In this document: positions 42,609 to 51,993 of the stretch, in pieces
Layout of the letters: every line of letters begins with the position of its first letter
Numbering within the stretch: the first letter of the stretch is position 1
NCBI RefSeq assembly: GCF_002911695.1
Contig: NZ_PQBS01000035.1
Location: 146,665 to 210,664 of the forward strand
Reading direction: 5' to 3'
DNA: 64,000 bases
DNA from: Gracilimonas amylolytica
GTDB taxonomy: Bacteria > Bacteroidota > Rhodothermia > Balneolales > Balneolaceae
Made by a program: the position numbers and the translations under genes
Notes under the pieces: model-generated
Told to the model about the DNA's origin: nothing
The model's input: only the letters and a program-made list of their open reading frames with translations
Databases searched by the model: none

Positions 42609-43885
42609 TACTGCTTGTCCTCCCACACATAGATCTTATCTCCGTCATCAACAACGCAATCTATTTTAAGTGTGCAATCGTTGCCTTTTTCAACGCTTTC
42701 TACAGGCGTATCTTCCATCCAGATAGAATGGATAGTTGGCTCAGCTACCCCAGTCTTATTGCCTATGATAAGCAGCTTGTCATCTTTGCTCAGTCCCCCG
42801 GCTTTGATGCGCACATGGGCAACCTCTGCTTTCGGGTAGTAATGCAGCACTTTCCCGATAAACCGTTTTTCTTTAGTAGCTGCTGAACCGTGAACTTCAC
42901 TCCACTCTCCAAGCCTTCTTCCCAGGTAATATCCGTCCCAGAAACCACGGTTGTATACCTCTTCCAGATCTTTTTTCCAGCCGACTACTTTTTCTTTTGA
43001 GAAAGTTCCCTCTGCCACTGCTTCGGCGGCTTCCCTGTAACAACGGGTCACGGTTTTAACATACTCCGGTGATCGGCCACGTCCTTCAATTTTCAGGACT
43101 TCCACGCCGGTATCCAGCAGCTGATCCATAAAATCGATCGTGCACAGATCTTTGGGCGACATGATATACTCATTATCAACCACCAGCTCCTCACCTTCAT
43201 CGTTGGTAACCCGGTAAGCGTGTCGGCAATTTTGTTTACAAGCCCCTCTGTTCGCCGATGAATTATAGGTATGAAGACTCAGGTAGCATTTACCTGATAC
43301 CGCCATACAAAGAGCCCCATGGGCAAATACCTCGATCTGAACCGGCTTACCGGAAGGACCCGTAATATGTCTTTCCTTTACGCCTTCAACGATCTTTTTC
43401 ATTTGTCCGAGGCTGAGTTCTCTTGCAAGAACCATCACATCGGCAAAGTGGCTGTAAAACTCTACCATTTCAATATTTGAAATATTGGCTTGGGTCGATA
43501 TATGGACTTCCACTCCCTGTTTTGCTGCATACAAAATGGCGGCCTGATCTGCAGCGATGATGGCGGTAATTCCATGTTCTTTCACAGCGTCAATAATACG
43601 CTTCATCAATGGCAGATCGTGATCGTACAGCACGGTATTCAGCGTCAGGTAGGTACGAATGTTTTCTTTTCTTGCCAGTTCGGCGATCTCGGGAAGATCA
43701 TCCATCGTGAAATTATTACTGGCACGAGCCCGCATATTAAGCTGTTCGATCCCAAAATAAACCGATCCGGCTCCTCCCTGAATGGCCGCTCTCAACGAAG
43801 CCCAGTCACCCGCCGGAGCCATGATCTCTGTTTTTCTTTTTAGATCTTTTGTTTCCGTAAGTGACTCTTGTAATGGTGTACTCAT
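42608..43885 (-). CDS. peptidase U32 family protein (TrhP/RlhA-type RNA hydroxylation)
   Basis: 425 residues from ATG 43885; a TTG four codons upstream is less likely. EIMAPAGDWASLRAAIQGGAGSVYFG (in pieces), VFAHGALCMAVSGKCYLS, NRGACKQNCRHAY and DLCTIDFMDQLLDTGVEVLKIEGRGRSPEYV are the U32 signatures; the Cys in these blocks correspond to the iron-sulfur or metal ligands of the family. U32 proteins in bacteria install hydroxyl groups on tRNA U34 (TrhP/YegQ) or 23S rRNA (RlhA). Which of these applies is not decidable by eye. It is coupled to a ferredoxin gene. Confidence 0.87.
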   Translation of the reverse strand: MSTPLQESLTETKDLKRKTEIMAPAGDWASLRAAIQGGAGSVYFGIEQLNMRARASNNFTMDDLPEIAELARKENIRTYLTLNTVLYDHDLPLMKRIIDAVKEHGITAIIAADQAAILYAAKQGVEVHISTQANISNIEMVEFYSHFADVMVLARELSLGQMKKIVEGVKERHITGPSGKPVQIEVFAHGALCMAVSGKCYLSLHTYNSSANRGACKQNCRHAYRVTNDEGEELVVDNEYIMSPKDLCTIDFMDQLLDTGVEVLKIEGRGRSPEYVKTVTRCYREAAEAVAEGTFSKEKVVGWKKDLEEVYNRGFWDGYYLGRRLGEWSEVHGSAATKEKRFIGKVLHYYPKAEVAHVRIKAGGLSKDDKLLIIGNKTGVAEPTIHSIWMEDTPVESVEKGNDCTLKIDCVVDDGDKIYVWEDKQ

Positions 43886-44021
43886 AGGTCTGTGCAAATT
43901 CTTGATTCATTCGCGGAATGATGGTCCATTCCATTTAACTGAATTTGCCGTTGTTATGTGTACTTAATATGAAGCTGTTGAGATCAGCCTAACTTACCCG
44001 ATCCGGAAAACAGGGTACAGA

Positions 44022-46298
44022 TCAGTTATTACTTTTGATCTCTGTAATAAGTGCATCATATCCTGCCTGATGCATTTCCTTTTGAATGGTCTTCTGAGTT
44101 TTTTCAGAATCACACAGGGCGATCATAGCTCCACCGCCACCGCCTCCGGTCAGTTTGGCGCCTAATGCTCCATTCTGTCGGGCGATCTCAACCAGCTCTT
44201 CTACCTCAGGACAGGAAACCCCTAAAATATTCAGGAAACCGTGATTCATATTCATGATCATACCAAGTTCATCAAGGTCACGTGACTCAATGGCTGCTTT
44301 GGATGCAATGGCCAGCTCATCCATTTGATTGAATATCTGCTTATACCATTTAGGATATTTTTCAGCCTGCTCACGCACCTGCTTCACCATCTTGGAGGTC
44401 ATGCTTTCAACCCCACTCAATCCGATCACAATTGGGATGGATTCGTTTAGAGTGATGGTCTGCATATCGGGTGGAGTACCTTTCTGAAAGGCGATCAGGT
44501 TACCATAGGTCGATACGGTATTATCGATCCCCGAAGCTCCGCCGTGCACGATGTCCTCAGACTCAAAAGACAATCTTCTTACATCGTCATCTCCCAGCCC
44601 TAATTCAAAATGTTTGTTCAGGGCACGTATGATCGCAACGGCCAATGCCGCAGATCCTCCCATACCCATTGCTCTCGGTACTTCGGGAAATACTTCGATA
44701 TTCATGCCTTTATCCCTCAGATCAAGGTGATCAAGGATCATTTCAAGGGATTTGTAAATGGAATACTTGTGATCGGCTCCGAATTCAATGGTCTGCTCCA
44801 CGCCCCATCTTGGGATCAGTAGCCTGACTCCTTTGTCATGATCCCAAACCTTCGCTTTCATTTTAAGGGTGATTGGGGCCGCGACGGCATGAGTACCGTG
44901 CACCACAGAATGTTCTCCTGTCAGGATGATCTTGCCGTAACCAAAGGACATGTCCTCATCTTTATCCACAGTGGGAGCCGAAATGGTTCCGATCTTCTTC
45001 TCTTTTTGAAGCTCATCTATGATCTCTTTGGCTTTCCAGACTTTTATCTCGCCACTTTCCACCAATCGTTCAAGAACTTCCTCAAATAGCTCTGCCGGAG
45101 CGCCGGCTGTACTTGCCACACTGCGTGCATGCAGGGTCATATGTCCACGCTGAATACCTTCAGTTCCAAGTGAACGCAGAGCCGAAAAGTTTTGCGCCAG
45201 TCCAACCGCTCCCATCACTTCAGCCAGTTCGGTAGCCGACTCGATCCCAAGGATCCGGTGAGCAATCCCCACCGCTTTATTGGATTTGAGTGACCCGCCA
45301 ACGGTTCCAACCTTCAGAGGAATATCAATAGTACCCACCAGATCACCCTGTTCATTTTTGAACCAGTTGGTCAGTGAGGTATATCGTCCGCTTCTTGAGG
45401 CATAGGCATGAGCGGCGGCTTCAATGGCCCGCCAATCGTTACCGGTAGCGATGGCAAGCGGATCTATGCCATTCATGATCCCTTTATTGTGGGTTGAGGC
45501 CCGGTATGGATCGATAGCAGCAAACTCAGCTGCCCGAATGATCCCGTCCCTAACCTCCTTTCCGGAAGAATCGTTGAAATCCAGATACTTCGTCGGGATC
45601 ACACATTTTGCCCGAACCATAGCCCGGTCGGTCAGGTTTGATAAGATCCTCAGATATACCTTTGAGCCTGACATCTTCTCGATGAGTGGAGCTACGCCTT
45701 CACACATACTGTTTACCAGATTGGCTCCCATTGCATCTCTTGTATCAACCAGTAGATGCACAACCACCATACTTCCCGGATGCCGATCCTGCTGATGGAT
45801 CATCACTTCAAGATCTATGGCTCCCCCTCCACGTTTAACCATGTTAGGATGCAGGCTGTTTGCCAGGTTCAGGATCTCTTGCTTTTCCTGCAGAATGGTA
45901 TGCCGGACTTTCATTGGATGCCGAACATCCACCAGCTGTATCTGACCGATTAGGATCGGGTCATCCGATTCAACCTCAAAACCACCGGCATTACGCACTA
46001 CCTTGGCCGCTGAACTGACTGCTGCCAGAATGGATGGTTCTTCCACTACCATTGGCACGATGTAGGGCTTTTCATTGATCAGGAAATTCAGTCCCAATCC
46101 CATGGGCAGGCCAAACACCCCGATCACATTCTCGATCATCTTGTCGGCATCATCCTGCGAAAGCAGATGCATTTGTTCGCGAAGGGCAATGTAATCTTCC
46201 TGACTCAGGATCTCCTTTTCACGGAGAATATCCAGCCGGTTTTCTACACTATACTTATAAAACTTGGGGATGCGGGATTTATCGTTGTTACTCATCAA
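44022..46298 (-). CDS. bifunctional class II HMG-CoA reductase - mevalonate kinase fusion
   Basis: 758 residues in one uninterrupted frame. Residues 1 to ~432 are a complete class II HMG-CoA reductase: ENVIGVFGLPMGLGLNF (56-72), catalytic Glu87 (EEPS), nucleotide-binding DAMGAN (188-193), Lys272 (NKGI), Asp279 and His386 (RGHM). After a linker (~433-450), a GHMP mevalonate kinase follows: YGKIILTGEHSVVHG (454-468), P-loop PRAMGMGGSAA (541-551), GGASGIDNTVST (587-598) and KLTGGGGGGA (715-724). The polypeptide would turn HMG-CoA into mevalonate and then 5-phosphomevalonate. It is the third gene of the mevalonate operon. Confidence 0.93.
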   Translation of the reverse strand: MMSNNDKSRIPKFYKYSVENRLDILREKEILSQEDYIALREQMHLLSQDDADKMIENVIGVFGLPMGLGLNFLINEKPYIVPMVVEEPSILAAVSSAAKVVRNAGGFEVESDDPILIGQIQLVDVRHPMKVRHTILQEKQEILNLANSLHPNMVKRGGGAIDLEVMIHQQDRHPGSMVVVHLLVDTRDAMGANLVNSMCEGVAPLIEKMSGSKVYLRILSNLTDRAMVRAKCVIPTKYLDFNDSSGKEVRDGIIRAAEFAAIDPYRASTHNKGIMNGIDPLAIATGNDWRAIEAAAHAYASRSGRYTSLTNWFKNEQGDLVGTIDIPLKVGTVGGSLKSNKAVGIAHRILGIESATELAEVMGAVGLAQNFSALRSLGTEGIQRGHMTLHARSVASTAGAPAELFEEVLERLVESGEIKVWKAKEIIDELQKEKKIGTISAPTVDKDEDMSFGYGKIILTGEHSVVHGTHAVAAPITLKMKAKVWDHDKGVRLLIPRWGVEQTIEFGADHKYSIYKSLEMILDHLDLRDKGMNIEVFPEVPRAMGMGGSAALAVAIIRALNKHFELGLGDDDVRRLSFESEDIVHGGASGIDNTVSTYGNLIAFQKGTPPDMQTITLNESIPIVIGLSGVESMTSKMVKQVREQAEKYPKWYKQIFNQMDELAIASKAAIESRDLDELGMIMNMNHGFLNILGVSCPEVEELVEIARQNGALGAKLTGGGGGGAMIALCDSEKTQKTIQKEMHQAGYDALITEIKSNN

Positions 46299-46374
46299 AA
46301 ATCAATTTACACACACGTTTCCAGGATGGATCGGAAGCTTGTTGGCTCAGATCCAAAGATCCATACACGTTCTT

Positions 46375-47454
46375 TTATCCAATTTCCTTTCGGGCTGAGA
46401 TCTGGACCCCTTTGGGTTGTACTTCAAGATTCATCAGATCAAACATACTCTCTTTGATGGCACGCCGGATCTTTTCAATACAATCGGGGTTATTGCAGAA
46501 GGCAATTCCAATATCACCACCGCCGGCACCTGATGGTTTGTAGGTTCCACCCTGAGCTTTCACGATGGAGTTGATCTCTTCATGAACATCTGATACGATC
46601 TCCGTTCCACTTCTCAGGCCAAGCTCGCGTTCACATTCAAAGAAATCAGAAATAATATTCAGAAAGGCATCAGTATCATTGCCGGCAAAAGCCTTAACTC
46701 CTTCTTTGGAAAGCATACCCATGGTGTCAAGCAGCTTATCATAATCCTTTGGATGCTCATTTTTATAGGTATGAACATTCCGTACAAAATTGCGTGTGGA
46801 AACCGCATAACCGGCCCAGATGCATTCCATGTACAGGTTATCGGGGCGACCGATCTTTTGAATATTGCCATTTAACCTGTTTGCATTTTCAGGCATGCTG
46901 TAACTGATGATACCTCCGGTGGCACTGGCTGCTATATCCACTCCGCTACCCATTTTTCCCTGAGCAAAACGGTGAGCCAGAAAGGCCTCTCGATACAGGT
47001 CTTCATCCGAGATATTTTTACCAATGTACTCCATCAAACCTGAGAGCAATGAGACCGTTAAAGCCGCGCTTGAACCCAGTCCAAACTTATTCCCAGTAAC
47101 CCTGTGATAAAATGATGTGGTATCGATACTGATAGAAGCACCGGGAATCTTTCCTGCTTTCTGACTTACATATTTCAGTATGGCAAGTACAAAATGAAGC
47201 TGCTCCTGAGTTTTCGAATCAACATTAGTTCTGAAATGGGCATCCCCATCCTGATCCAGGATGAACTGTATCTCAGGAATGTTCAGATTTGGGGTTCGTA
47301 CCTGAAACGTGCTGTTGTAAAGTGACTCAATGCGAACCTTACAATGCCTGTTTACAGCAGCAACAAGCGCAGGAGCTTTTTCCAGCACGGCATACTCACC
47401 CAAGAGGATCAACTTTCCGGGAGATTTAACGTTAATTGTCGTTTGGTCCATCAT
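46375..47454 (-). CDS. phosphomevalonate kinase (GHMP family)
   Basis: 359 residues. SPGKLILLGEYAVLEKAPALV (motif 1, in pieces), NKFGLGSSAALTVSLLSG (P-loop), GSGVDIAASATGG and SGAGGGDIGIAF (motif 3) identify a GHMP kinase; position between mvaD and the fused mevalonate kinase points to phosphomevalonate kinase, giving mevalonate 5-diphosphate. It overlaps mvaD by four bases (ATGA) and is 76 bp from the fusion gene. Confidence 0.88.
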   Translation of the reverse strand: MMDQTTINVKSPGKLILLGEYAVLEKAPALVAAVNRHCKVRIESLYNSTFQVRTPNLNIPEIQFILDQDGDAHFRTNVDSKTQEQLHFVLAILKYVSQKAGKIPGASISIDTTSFYHRVTGNKFGLGSSAALTVSLLSGLMEYIGKNISDEDLYREAFLAHRFAQGKMGSGVDIAASATGGIISYSMPENANRLNGNIQKIGRPDNLYMECIWAGYAVSTRNFVRNVHTYKNEHPKDYDKLLDTMGMLSKEGVKAFAGNDTDAFLNIISDFFECERELGLRSGTEIVSDVHEEINSIVKAQGGTYKPSGAGGGDIGIAFCNNPDCIEKIRRAIKESMFDLMNLEVQPKGVQISARKEIG

Positions 47455-48518
47455 ATGATCGTTTCATTCACCGTTTCCATGATGTACGCACCAGGCCCCG
47501 GTTTAGCTTCAATTACAGATCTTACGCCGTCAATTTCTGAAAGAGCACTTTTTACAGCTTCCACAGATTCAGGTAAACATAATATTTTTACCTGGGGTCC
47601 GGCATCGATCGTTACATAAGCCGGTATACCATTTTTTCGTAAAATCCACACTCTATGAATCGTTTCTGTGGTCGCAGCATTCCAATAAAGTATAGGAGGT
47701 TTGGCAGCCATAGCTAAACCATGCATTTTAAAGCAGCTATGTTCCGTCAGTTCCCCCGTTTTCTCAAAATCCTTGTCAGCAATTGCTTGTCTCATCTCCC
47801 TCAGGTCGTTAGGGTGAGATGATACCCAATGCTCATAGTAAGGTGCCGTTTTGGCTGTTCGCAACATCCCTTCGGTTGAACCGAGTTCCTTTTTTTCATC
47901 GGACGTGACTGCTACCAGTAATCTCACATCCCAGTAATTCTCATCCTGCAGGGGAACGGCAAAATCTTCACTTCCGTCATCTTTAGTTCCCAACTGCATT
48001 TCACTGAAACCTCCGTAGATAGAGCGGGCTGCCGAACCGGATCCCATCCGTGCCAGCCTTGAGAGGGCTTCATCAGAAAGTGATTGTCCCATTGCTTTAC
48101 CGGCTGCCAGTGCAAGGGCCGCAAAACCCGAGGCCGAAGAGGCTAAACCCGCACCGGTCGGAAAGTTATTTTCACTGATCACTTTTGCTTTAGGTCGGTC
48201 ACTGTTACCGGCGGCTGTATCCAAAAAATCTGATAAGCGCTTCAGGGCTGTTGCAGATGCATCCTGATCATTCAATATGAGCTGATCTTCTTTAAGCGTA
48301 TCACTGAACTGAAGAGTGGTCCTGGTGTGAAGAGCATCAAGGGTCAAAGATATAGAACCCACTGCCGGAAGATTATACTCTACCGACCGCTTGCCCCAAT
48401 ACTTGATCATTGCAATGTTGGAATGGGCAACAGCCGTAACCGGACTTAAACTAAATTTTTTGATGACTGAGTGAGTTTTAGTTACAAAAAAATGGTTGCG
48501 CTCTTTGTAAACATCCAA
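47451..48518 (-). CDS. mvaD: diphosphomevalonate decarboxylase
   Basis: 355 residues. AVAHSNIAMIKYWGKR (about 29-44), PTGAGLASSASGFAALA (P-loop), GSGSAARSIYGGFSE and YVTIDAGPQVKIL with the catalytic Asp are all signatures of mevalonate diphosphate decarboxylase. It makes isopentenyl diphosphate. The reading frame opens with TTG at 48518; no in-frame ATG lies between it and the upstream stop, and the next internal Met is inside the conserved core. First gene of the mevalonate operon; HMG-CoA synthase and isomerase are not in this window. Confidence 0.93.
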   Translation of the reverse strand: MDVYKERNHFFVTKTHSVIKKFSLSPVTAVAHSNIAMIKYWGKRSVEYNLPAVGSISLTLDALHTRTTLQFSDTLKEDQLILNDQDASATALKRLSDFLDTAAGNSDRPKAKVISENNFPTGAGLASSASGFAALALAAGKAMGQSLSDEALSRLARMGSGSAARSIYGGFSEMQLGTKDDGSEDFAVPLQDENYWDVRLLVAVTSDEKKELGSTEGMLRTAKTAPYYEHWVSSHPNDLREMRQAIADKDFEKTGELTEHSCFKMHGLAMAAKPPILYWNAATTETIHRVWILRKNGIPAYVTIDAGPQVKILCLPESVEAVKSALSEIDGVRSVIEAKPGPGAYIMETVNETII

Positions 48519-48596
48519 AGTTAAGCTTTTTAATTCAGCATCGGTAGAATTTCTCGGAAAGTTTTTTCAGGAACCCCAACTTTATTTTTGATCAGC

Positions 48597-48625
48597 AGGG
48601 TGAACCACCCGAATTGATTCACCCT
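48597..48625. other. inverted repeat in the mvaD upstream region
   Basis: AGGGTGAA (48597-48604) and TTCACCCT (48618-48625) are perfect 8-bp inverted repeats with a 13-base spacer, in the 180-bp divergent region between mvaD and the small gene at 48699. Operator or UTR hairpin; undecided. Confidence 0.4.
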
Positions 48626-48698
48626 TAACATTTTCTCTTTGCCTGCATGACCTTATACTTGGGTAAGAAATGGCCAATATCACACACCCCCGCAGATC

Positions 48699-48884
48699 AT
48701 GAACACTGAACTTGAATTAGCCGAAACAATCAGGCAGGCCTGCATAGAAGCTGCCAAAGAAGGATTCATGCACGCTTCCATGAGTGGATTGTGTGCTGAA
48801 GGAGCCATGGAAGCAGCCATCAGTGCGATTCAATCACTGGATGTTGAGCAGCTTATAGATAAAAAAGGAATTAAACACGGATAA
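48699..48884 (+). CDS. small conserved alpha-helical protein, C-terminus inside a repeat
   Basis: 61 residues, no signal peptide. LELAETIRQACIEAAKEGF and GLCAEGAMEAAISAIQSLD suggest two amphipathic helices joined by a short loop. I recall similar short proteins from this group but no function. The last residues (KHG) and the stop codon are supplied by the inverted repeat at 48874-48956, so the original C-terminus may have differed. Confidence 0.6.
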   Translation: MNTELELAETIRQACIEAAKEGFMHASMSGLCAEGAMEAAISAIQSLDVEQLIDKKGIKHG

Positions 48885-48956
48885 CACAGATAGAGCGGAT
48901 GATCATGGATCTTCATTATTTCTGCAACGATCCTCAGAATCCGCTTCATTCGTGTT
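48874..48956. repeat. imperfect inverted repeat element (about 83 bp)
   Basis: Matching arm pieces are AACACG (48874-48879)/CGTGTT (48951-48956), GCGGAT (48895-48900)/ATCCGC (48939-48944) and GGATC (48907-48911)/GATCC (48929-48933). The motifs ACACGGATAACACAGAT and TCCGCTTCATTCGTGTTCC are of a kind widely dispersed in bacterial intergenic DNA (MITE-like or folding repeat). It overlaps the end of the 48699 gene and precedes the 48983 gene. Confidence 0.6.
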
Positions 48957-48982
48957 CCATGACCATTTAGTTAAGGGCAAAA

Positions 48983-49168
48983 ATGAAACAGCCGATCATT
49001 GGTTTTCACAAAGATGAAGAGGGAGATTGGGTAGCCGATCTTAAATGCGGGCACACACAGCATGTGCGGCACAATCCACCCTGGCAACTCAGGCCCTGGG
49101 TCAAAACAAAAGAGGGCCGGAAGGCAAAGATCGGTTCCACTTTAAATTGTAAAGAGTGTGACCGCTAA
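48983..49168 (+). CDS. DUF3565 family protein
   Basis: 61 residues. IIGFHKDEEGDWVADLKCGHTQHVRHNPPW is diagnostic of DUF3565, with a probable zinc site formed by CGHxQHxRH and the terminal CKEC pair. Function unknown. It starts 26 bp after the inverted-repeat element. Confidence 0.9.
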   Translation: MKQPIIGFHKDEEGDWVADLKCGHTQHVRHNPPWQLRPWVKTKEGRKAKIGSTLNCKECDR

Positions 49169-49220
49169 AATTCGTAACTTTGAAGCCGTTTGAAAATCCA
49201 ACTAAAACAGGGCTTCTGAT

Positions 49221-49700
49221 ATGAGTGCATCTACCTTTTTCCGGACCGTCATTTGTGGATTCATCGCAACCTTTGCCATGGCTATGGTGGCTTTTTTGCA
49301 AAGTGGTATCGGCCTTCCGGTCATAGATGTTGGGCATATTCTCACTGAAAGCTTCAATGAGGTCCACGGCACCGGAACGTATCATATCATATTTGGAAAC
49401 CTGGCATTTAACATCGGTGGCATACTTCTGGCAATGATCTGGGTGGTTTACTTGAAAGACCGTATTCCCGGAAACTGGTTGATCCAGGGGCTGATCTACG
49501 GAGTGATGATCTCCATTTTTGCCGGACTTTTTGTTTCTCCTTTTGTGTCAGCTGCTGCCGGTGAATCGTTCGGGATCTTTTATTCCAACACCTGGGTGCC
49601 CGGTAAATTCATCCTGGCCGGACTTCTGATGCATGTGGTATATGGTCTGGTGCTAACTCAATCATTGAAAGTTGCCGGTGTACGTGAACTGAATGGTTAA
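49221..49700 (+). CDS. small integral membrane protein (DUF6789-like)
   Basis: 159 residues with four hydrophobic segments (about 8-28, 52-74, 85-109 and 132-152). The pattern FIATFAMAMVAF, FNIGGILLAMIW and GLIYGVMISIFAGLFVSPF recalls DUF6789-type membrane proteins. No catalytic motif is apparent. 52 bp from the DUF3565 gene, so possibly co-transcribed. Confidence 0.6.
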   Translation: MSASTFFRTVICGFIATFAMAMVAFLQSGIGLPVIDVGHILTESFNEVHGTGTYHIIFGNLAFNIGGILLAMIWVVYLKDRIPGNWLIQGLIYGVMISIFAGLFVSPFVSAAAGESFGIFYSNTWVPGKFILAGLLMHVVYGLVLTQSLKVAGVRELNG

Positions 49701-49848
49701 TTTTTCAAAGATGTTACTACGCCTACAAATGTTCACTTTTAAGAAGGCGGGAATTCAGTTGGTCCCGAGAATTTTCCTTTAGATACATCATAAGCTCTGC
49801 TCTCGCGGAGGCAACCTTTGAAACCAAAATCCAAAAATTCTATACAGA

Positions 49849-50853
49849 ATGATATTTATTGATAACGAGGGGATCACCAAACCTCAGGTTAACCTTGCAC
49901 TCGAAGAATTTGCACTCAGAAACTTTGGCGAATCGGAGGACTATCTGCTCTTTTATGTGAATGAACCCTCCATCATCATTGGGCGTAACCAAAATACTCT
50001 TGAGGAGATCAATGATGAATATGTGAGAAGCAACGGCATTCATGTAGTACGCAGAATGAGTGGCGGTGGAGCCGTTTATCACGACCTGGGTAATCTGAAC
50101 TTCAGTTTTATCACCAAATACAAACAAGAGAACCTGAATAACTTCCTGAAATTCAACGAACCGGTGATTCGCATCCTAAAGGAAATGGGTGTGCCTGCTG
50201 AAATGAGTGGACGAAATGATATCCTGGCTGATGGTAAAAAGATCTCCGGAAATGCTCAGTTCTCCACCGGTAAACGCATGTTCAGCCATGGAACCCTTCT
50301 CTTTAACAGCGACCTTGGCGAGGTAGCCAATGCCCTGAATGTGAAGATGAGTAAGATACAGTCAAAGGGACACAAATCTGTGCGTAGCCGGGTTTCCAAC
50401 ATCATTGAATTCATTGATGAAAAGAATATGACGCTTGCCGACTTCAAACAAAACATTCTTGATGGATTATATCAGGACCGAGAGAATTTTGAAACTTACA
50501 AACTGACCGAGGATGAGTGGAGATCGGTTCACGAATTGAAGGAAGAAAAATACGGTAACTGGGACTGGAATTACGGGAAGTCACCGAAATTCAACATTCA
50601 ACGATCGAAACGATTTCCGGTTGGCGAGATCGACCTTCGGCTGGATGTTCAGAAAGGCCACATCAAGAACCTGAAGATCTACGGAGATTTCTTTGGCAAG
50701 GAATCCGTGCATGAGATCGAAGATATGCTGCAGGATGTTCGGTATGAGCCGGAAGATATCGCTGCATCCATAGAAAAGATCGATGTGAAGGATTACTTCG
50801 GAAACATTGAACGGCAGGAATTCCTGGACCTCATCTACGGAGAAGACGAATAA
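49849..50853 (+). CDS. lplA: lipoate-protein ligase
   Basis: 334 residues. NEPSIIIGRNQNTLEEIN, the RRMSGGGAVYHDLGNLNFSF core and the lysine in DGKKISGNAQ are the adenylate-forming lipoate ligase signatures. The C-terminal accessory domain (about 250-334) is present, as in full-length LplA. It attaches lipoate to the E2 subunits of 2-oxoacid dehydrogenases and GcvH. The gene for heme A synthase follows after 22 bp. Confidence 0.93.
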   Translation: MIFIDNEGITKPQVNLALEEFALRNFGESEDYLLFYVNEPSIIIGRNQNTLEEINDEYVRSNGIHVVRRMSGGGAVYHDLGNLNFSFITKYKQENLNNFLKFNEPVIRILKEMGVPAEMSGRNDILADGKKISGNAQFSTGKRMFSHGTLLFNSDLGEVANALNVKMSKIQSKGHKSVRSRVSNIIEFIDEKNMTLADFKQNILDGLYQDRENFETYKLTEDEWRSVHELKEEKYGNWDWNYGKSPKFNIQRSKRFPVGEIDLRLDVQKGHIKNLKIYGDFFGKESVHEIEDMLQDVRYEPEDIAASIEKIDVKDYFGNIERQEFLDLIYGEDE

Positions 50854-50875
50854 ATTATTTAAACAATTGAATGAC

Positions 50876-51925
50876 ATGACAAACGAATATAAGCGCCCCG
50901 TGTATATCTGGCTGTGGTCGGGCGTGATCCTGATCACCCTCATGGTAGTGATCGGCGGCATCACCCGATTGACTGATTCCGGTCTATCCATGAGTGACTG
51001 GAACCTCATCATGGGATCCATCCCCCCGATGAATGAAGTGGAATGGGATAAAGCCTTTGAACGATACAAGGAATTTCCTCAGTATCAGAAGATCAACGCG
51101 GGCATGTCGCTCGATGAATTCAAAACCATCTTCTTCTGGGAGTATTTTCACCGATTGATAGGGCGCGTCTTGGGCATCGTTTTCATCGTACCCTTTATCT
51201 GGTTTTGGGTGAAAGGGTATTTTGACAAGCGACTGCTAAAACGACTATGGGTACTGCTGTTACTTGGAGCCTCACAGGGTGCCATGGGCTGGATCATGGT
51301 TAAAAGCGGATTGGTGGATGTACCCTATGTAAGTCATTATCGGCTGGCCATCCATTTCTCGCTGGCCCTCATTCTGTTTGCCTACTGCCTCTGGCTGGCT
51401 TTGGATGTGAAATACCACAGCAGCCTTAAAAAAGGAGAAGCAGACGTAATCCCCTTCAAAAAATGGATGTATTCCATCGGTGTACTTCTGTGGATACAGA
51501 TCATTTATGGAGCTTTCACAGCCGGACTCGATGCGGGATTCATGTACAACAGCTTCCCTAAAATGGGAGGTGAATGGCTCCCCCCTACGTTTTCAATGCT
51601 TGATCCCTTCATGAGAAACCTTGTTGAAAATCCCGGGACTGTTCAATGGTTGCACCGGCTTAACGGTACGATCCTATTGGGAGTGGTAGCCGCTTTCTGG
51701 TGGAAGATGCTCAAGAATGACCACACCACAGACCTGATGACCTTAGGAACTTCTCTTTTGGGTGTGATCGTCTTTCAATATTTGATCGGGATATTCACCG
51801 TCATCTACAGTGTACCCATTTCACTTGGAGTGCTGCATCAGGCCATTGCCGTCATATTCTGGGGTATTTTATTGGCCCTCTGGCATAAAATGAAGTACCG
51901 AAATTTTTACCCTGAGATCAATTGA
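50876..51925 (+). CDS. ctaA: heme A synthase (CtaA/Cox15 family)
   Basis: 349 residues from the ATG at 50876; a longer frame exists upstream but overlaps lplA and lacks the membrane start. About eight transmembrane helices. GGITRLTDSGLSMSDW near the N-terminus and EYFHRLIGR (the EYxHR heme-ligating motif), later HRLNGT, identify the Cox15/CtaA type (the longer, Cox15-like loop PPMNEVEWDKAFERYKEFPQ is present). It converts heme O to heme A for cytochrome oxidase. Confidence 0.93.
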   Translation: MTNEYKRPVYIWLWSGVILITLMVVIGGITRLTDSGLSMSDWNLIMGSIPPMNEVEWDKAFERYKEFPQYQKINAGMSLDEFKTIFFWEYFHRLIGRVLGIVFIVPFIWFWVKGYFDKRLLKRLWVLLLLGASQGAMGWIMVKSGLVDVPYVSHYRLAIHFSLALILFAYCLWLALDVKYHSSLKKGEADVIPFKKWMYSIGVLLWIQIIYGAFTAGLDAGFMYNSFPKMGGEWLPPTFSMLDPFMRNLVENPGTVQWLHRLNGTILLGVVAAFWWKMLKNDHTTDLMTLGTSLLGVIVFQYLIGIFTVIYSVPISLGVLHQAIAVIFWGILLALWHKMKYRNFYPEIN

Positions 51926-51928
51926 AGC

Positions 51929-51965
51929 AAAAAAGCTCCCCAAATATTTTTGAGGAGCTTTTTTT
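51929..51965. terminator. bidirectional terminator between ctaA and the SDR gene
   Basis: AAAAAAGCTCC (51929-51939) and GGAGCTTTTTTT (51954-51965) form a hairpin with A and T runs on both sides. It can terminate the plus-strand lplA-ctaA transcript and the minus-strand SDR transcript. Confidence 0.88.
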
Positions 51966-51993
51966 AGTTCTGTTAATTCTGTTGAACCGGTGA

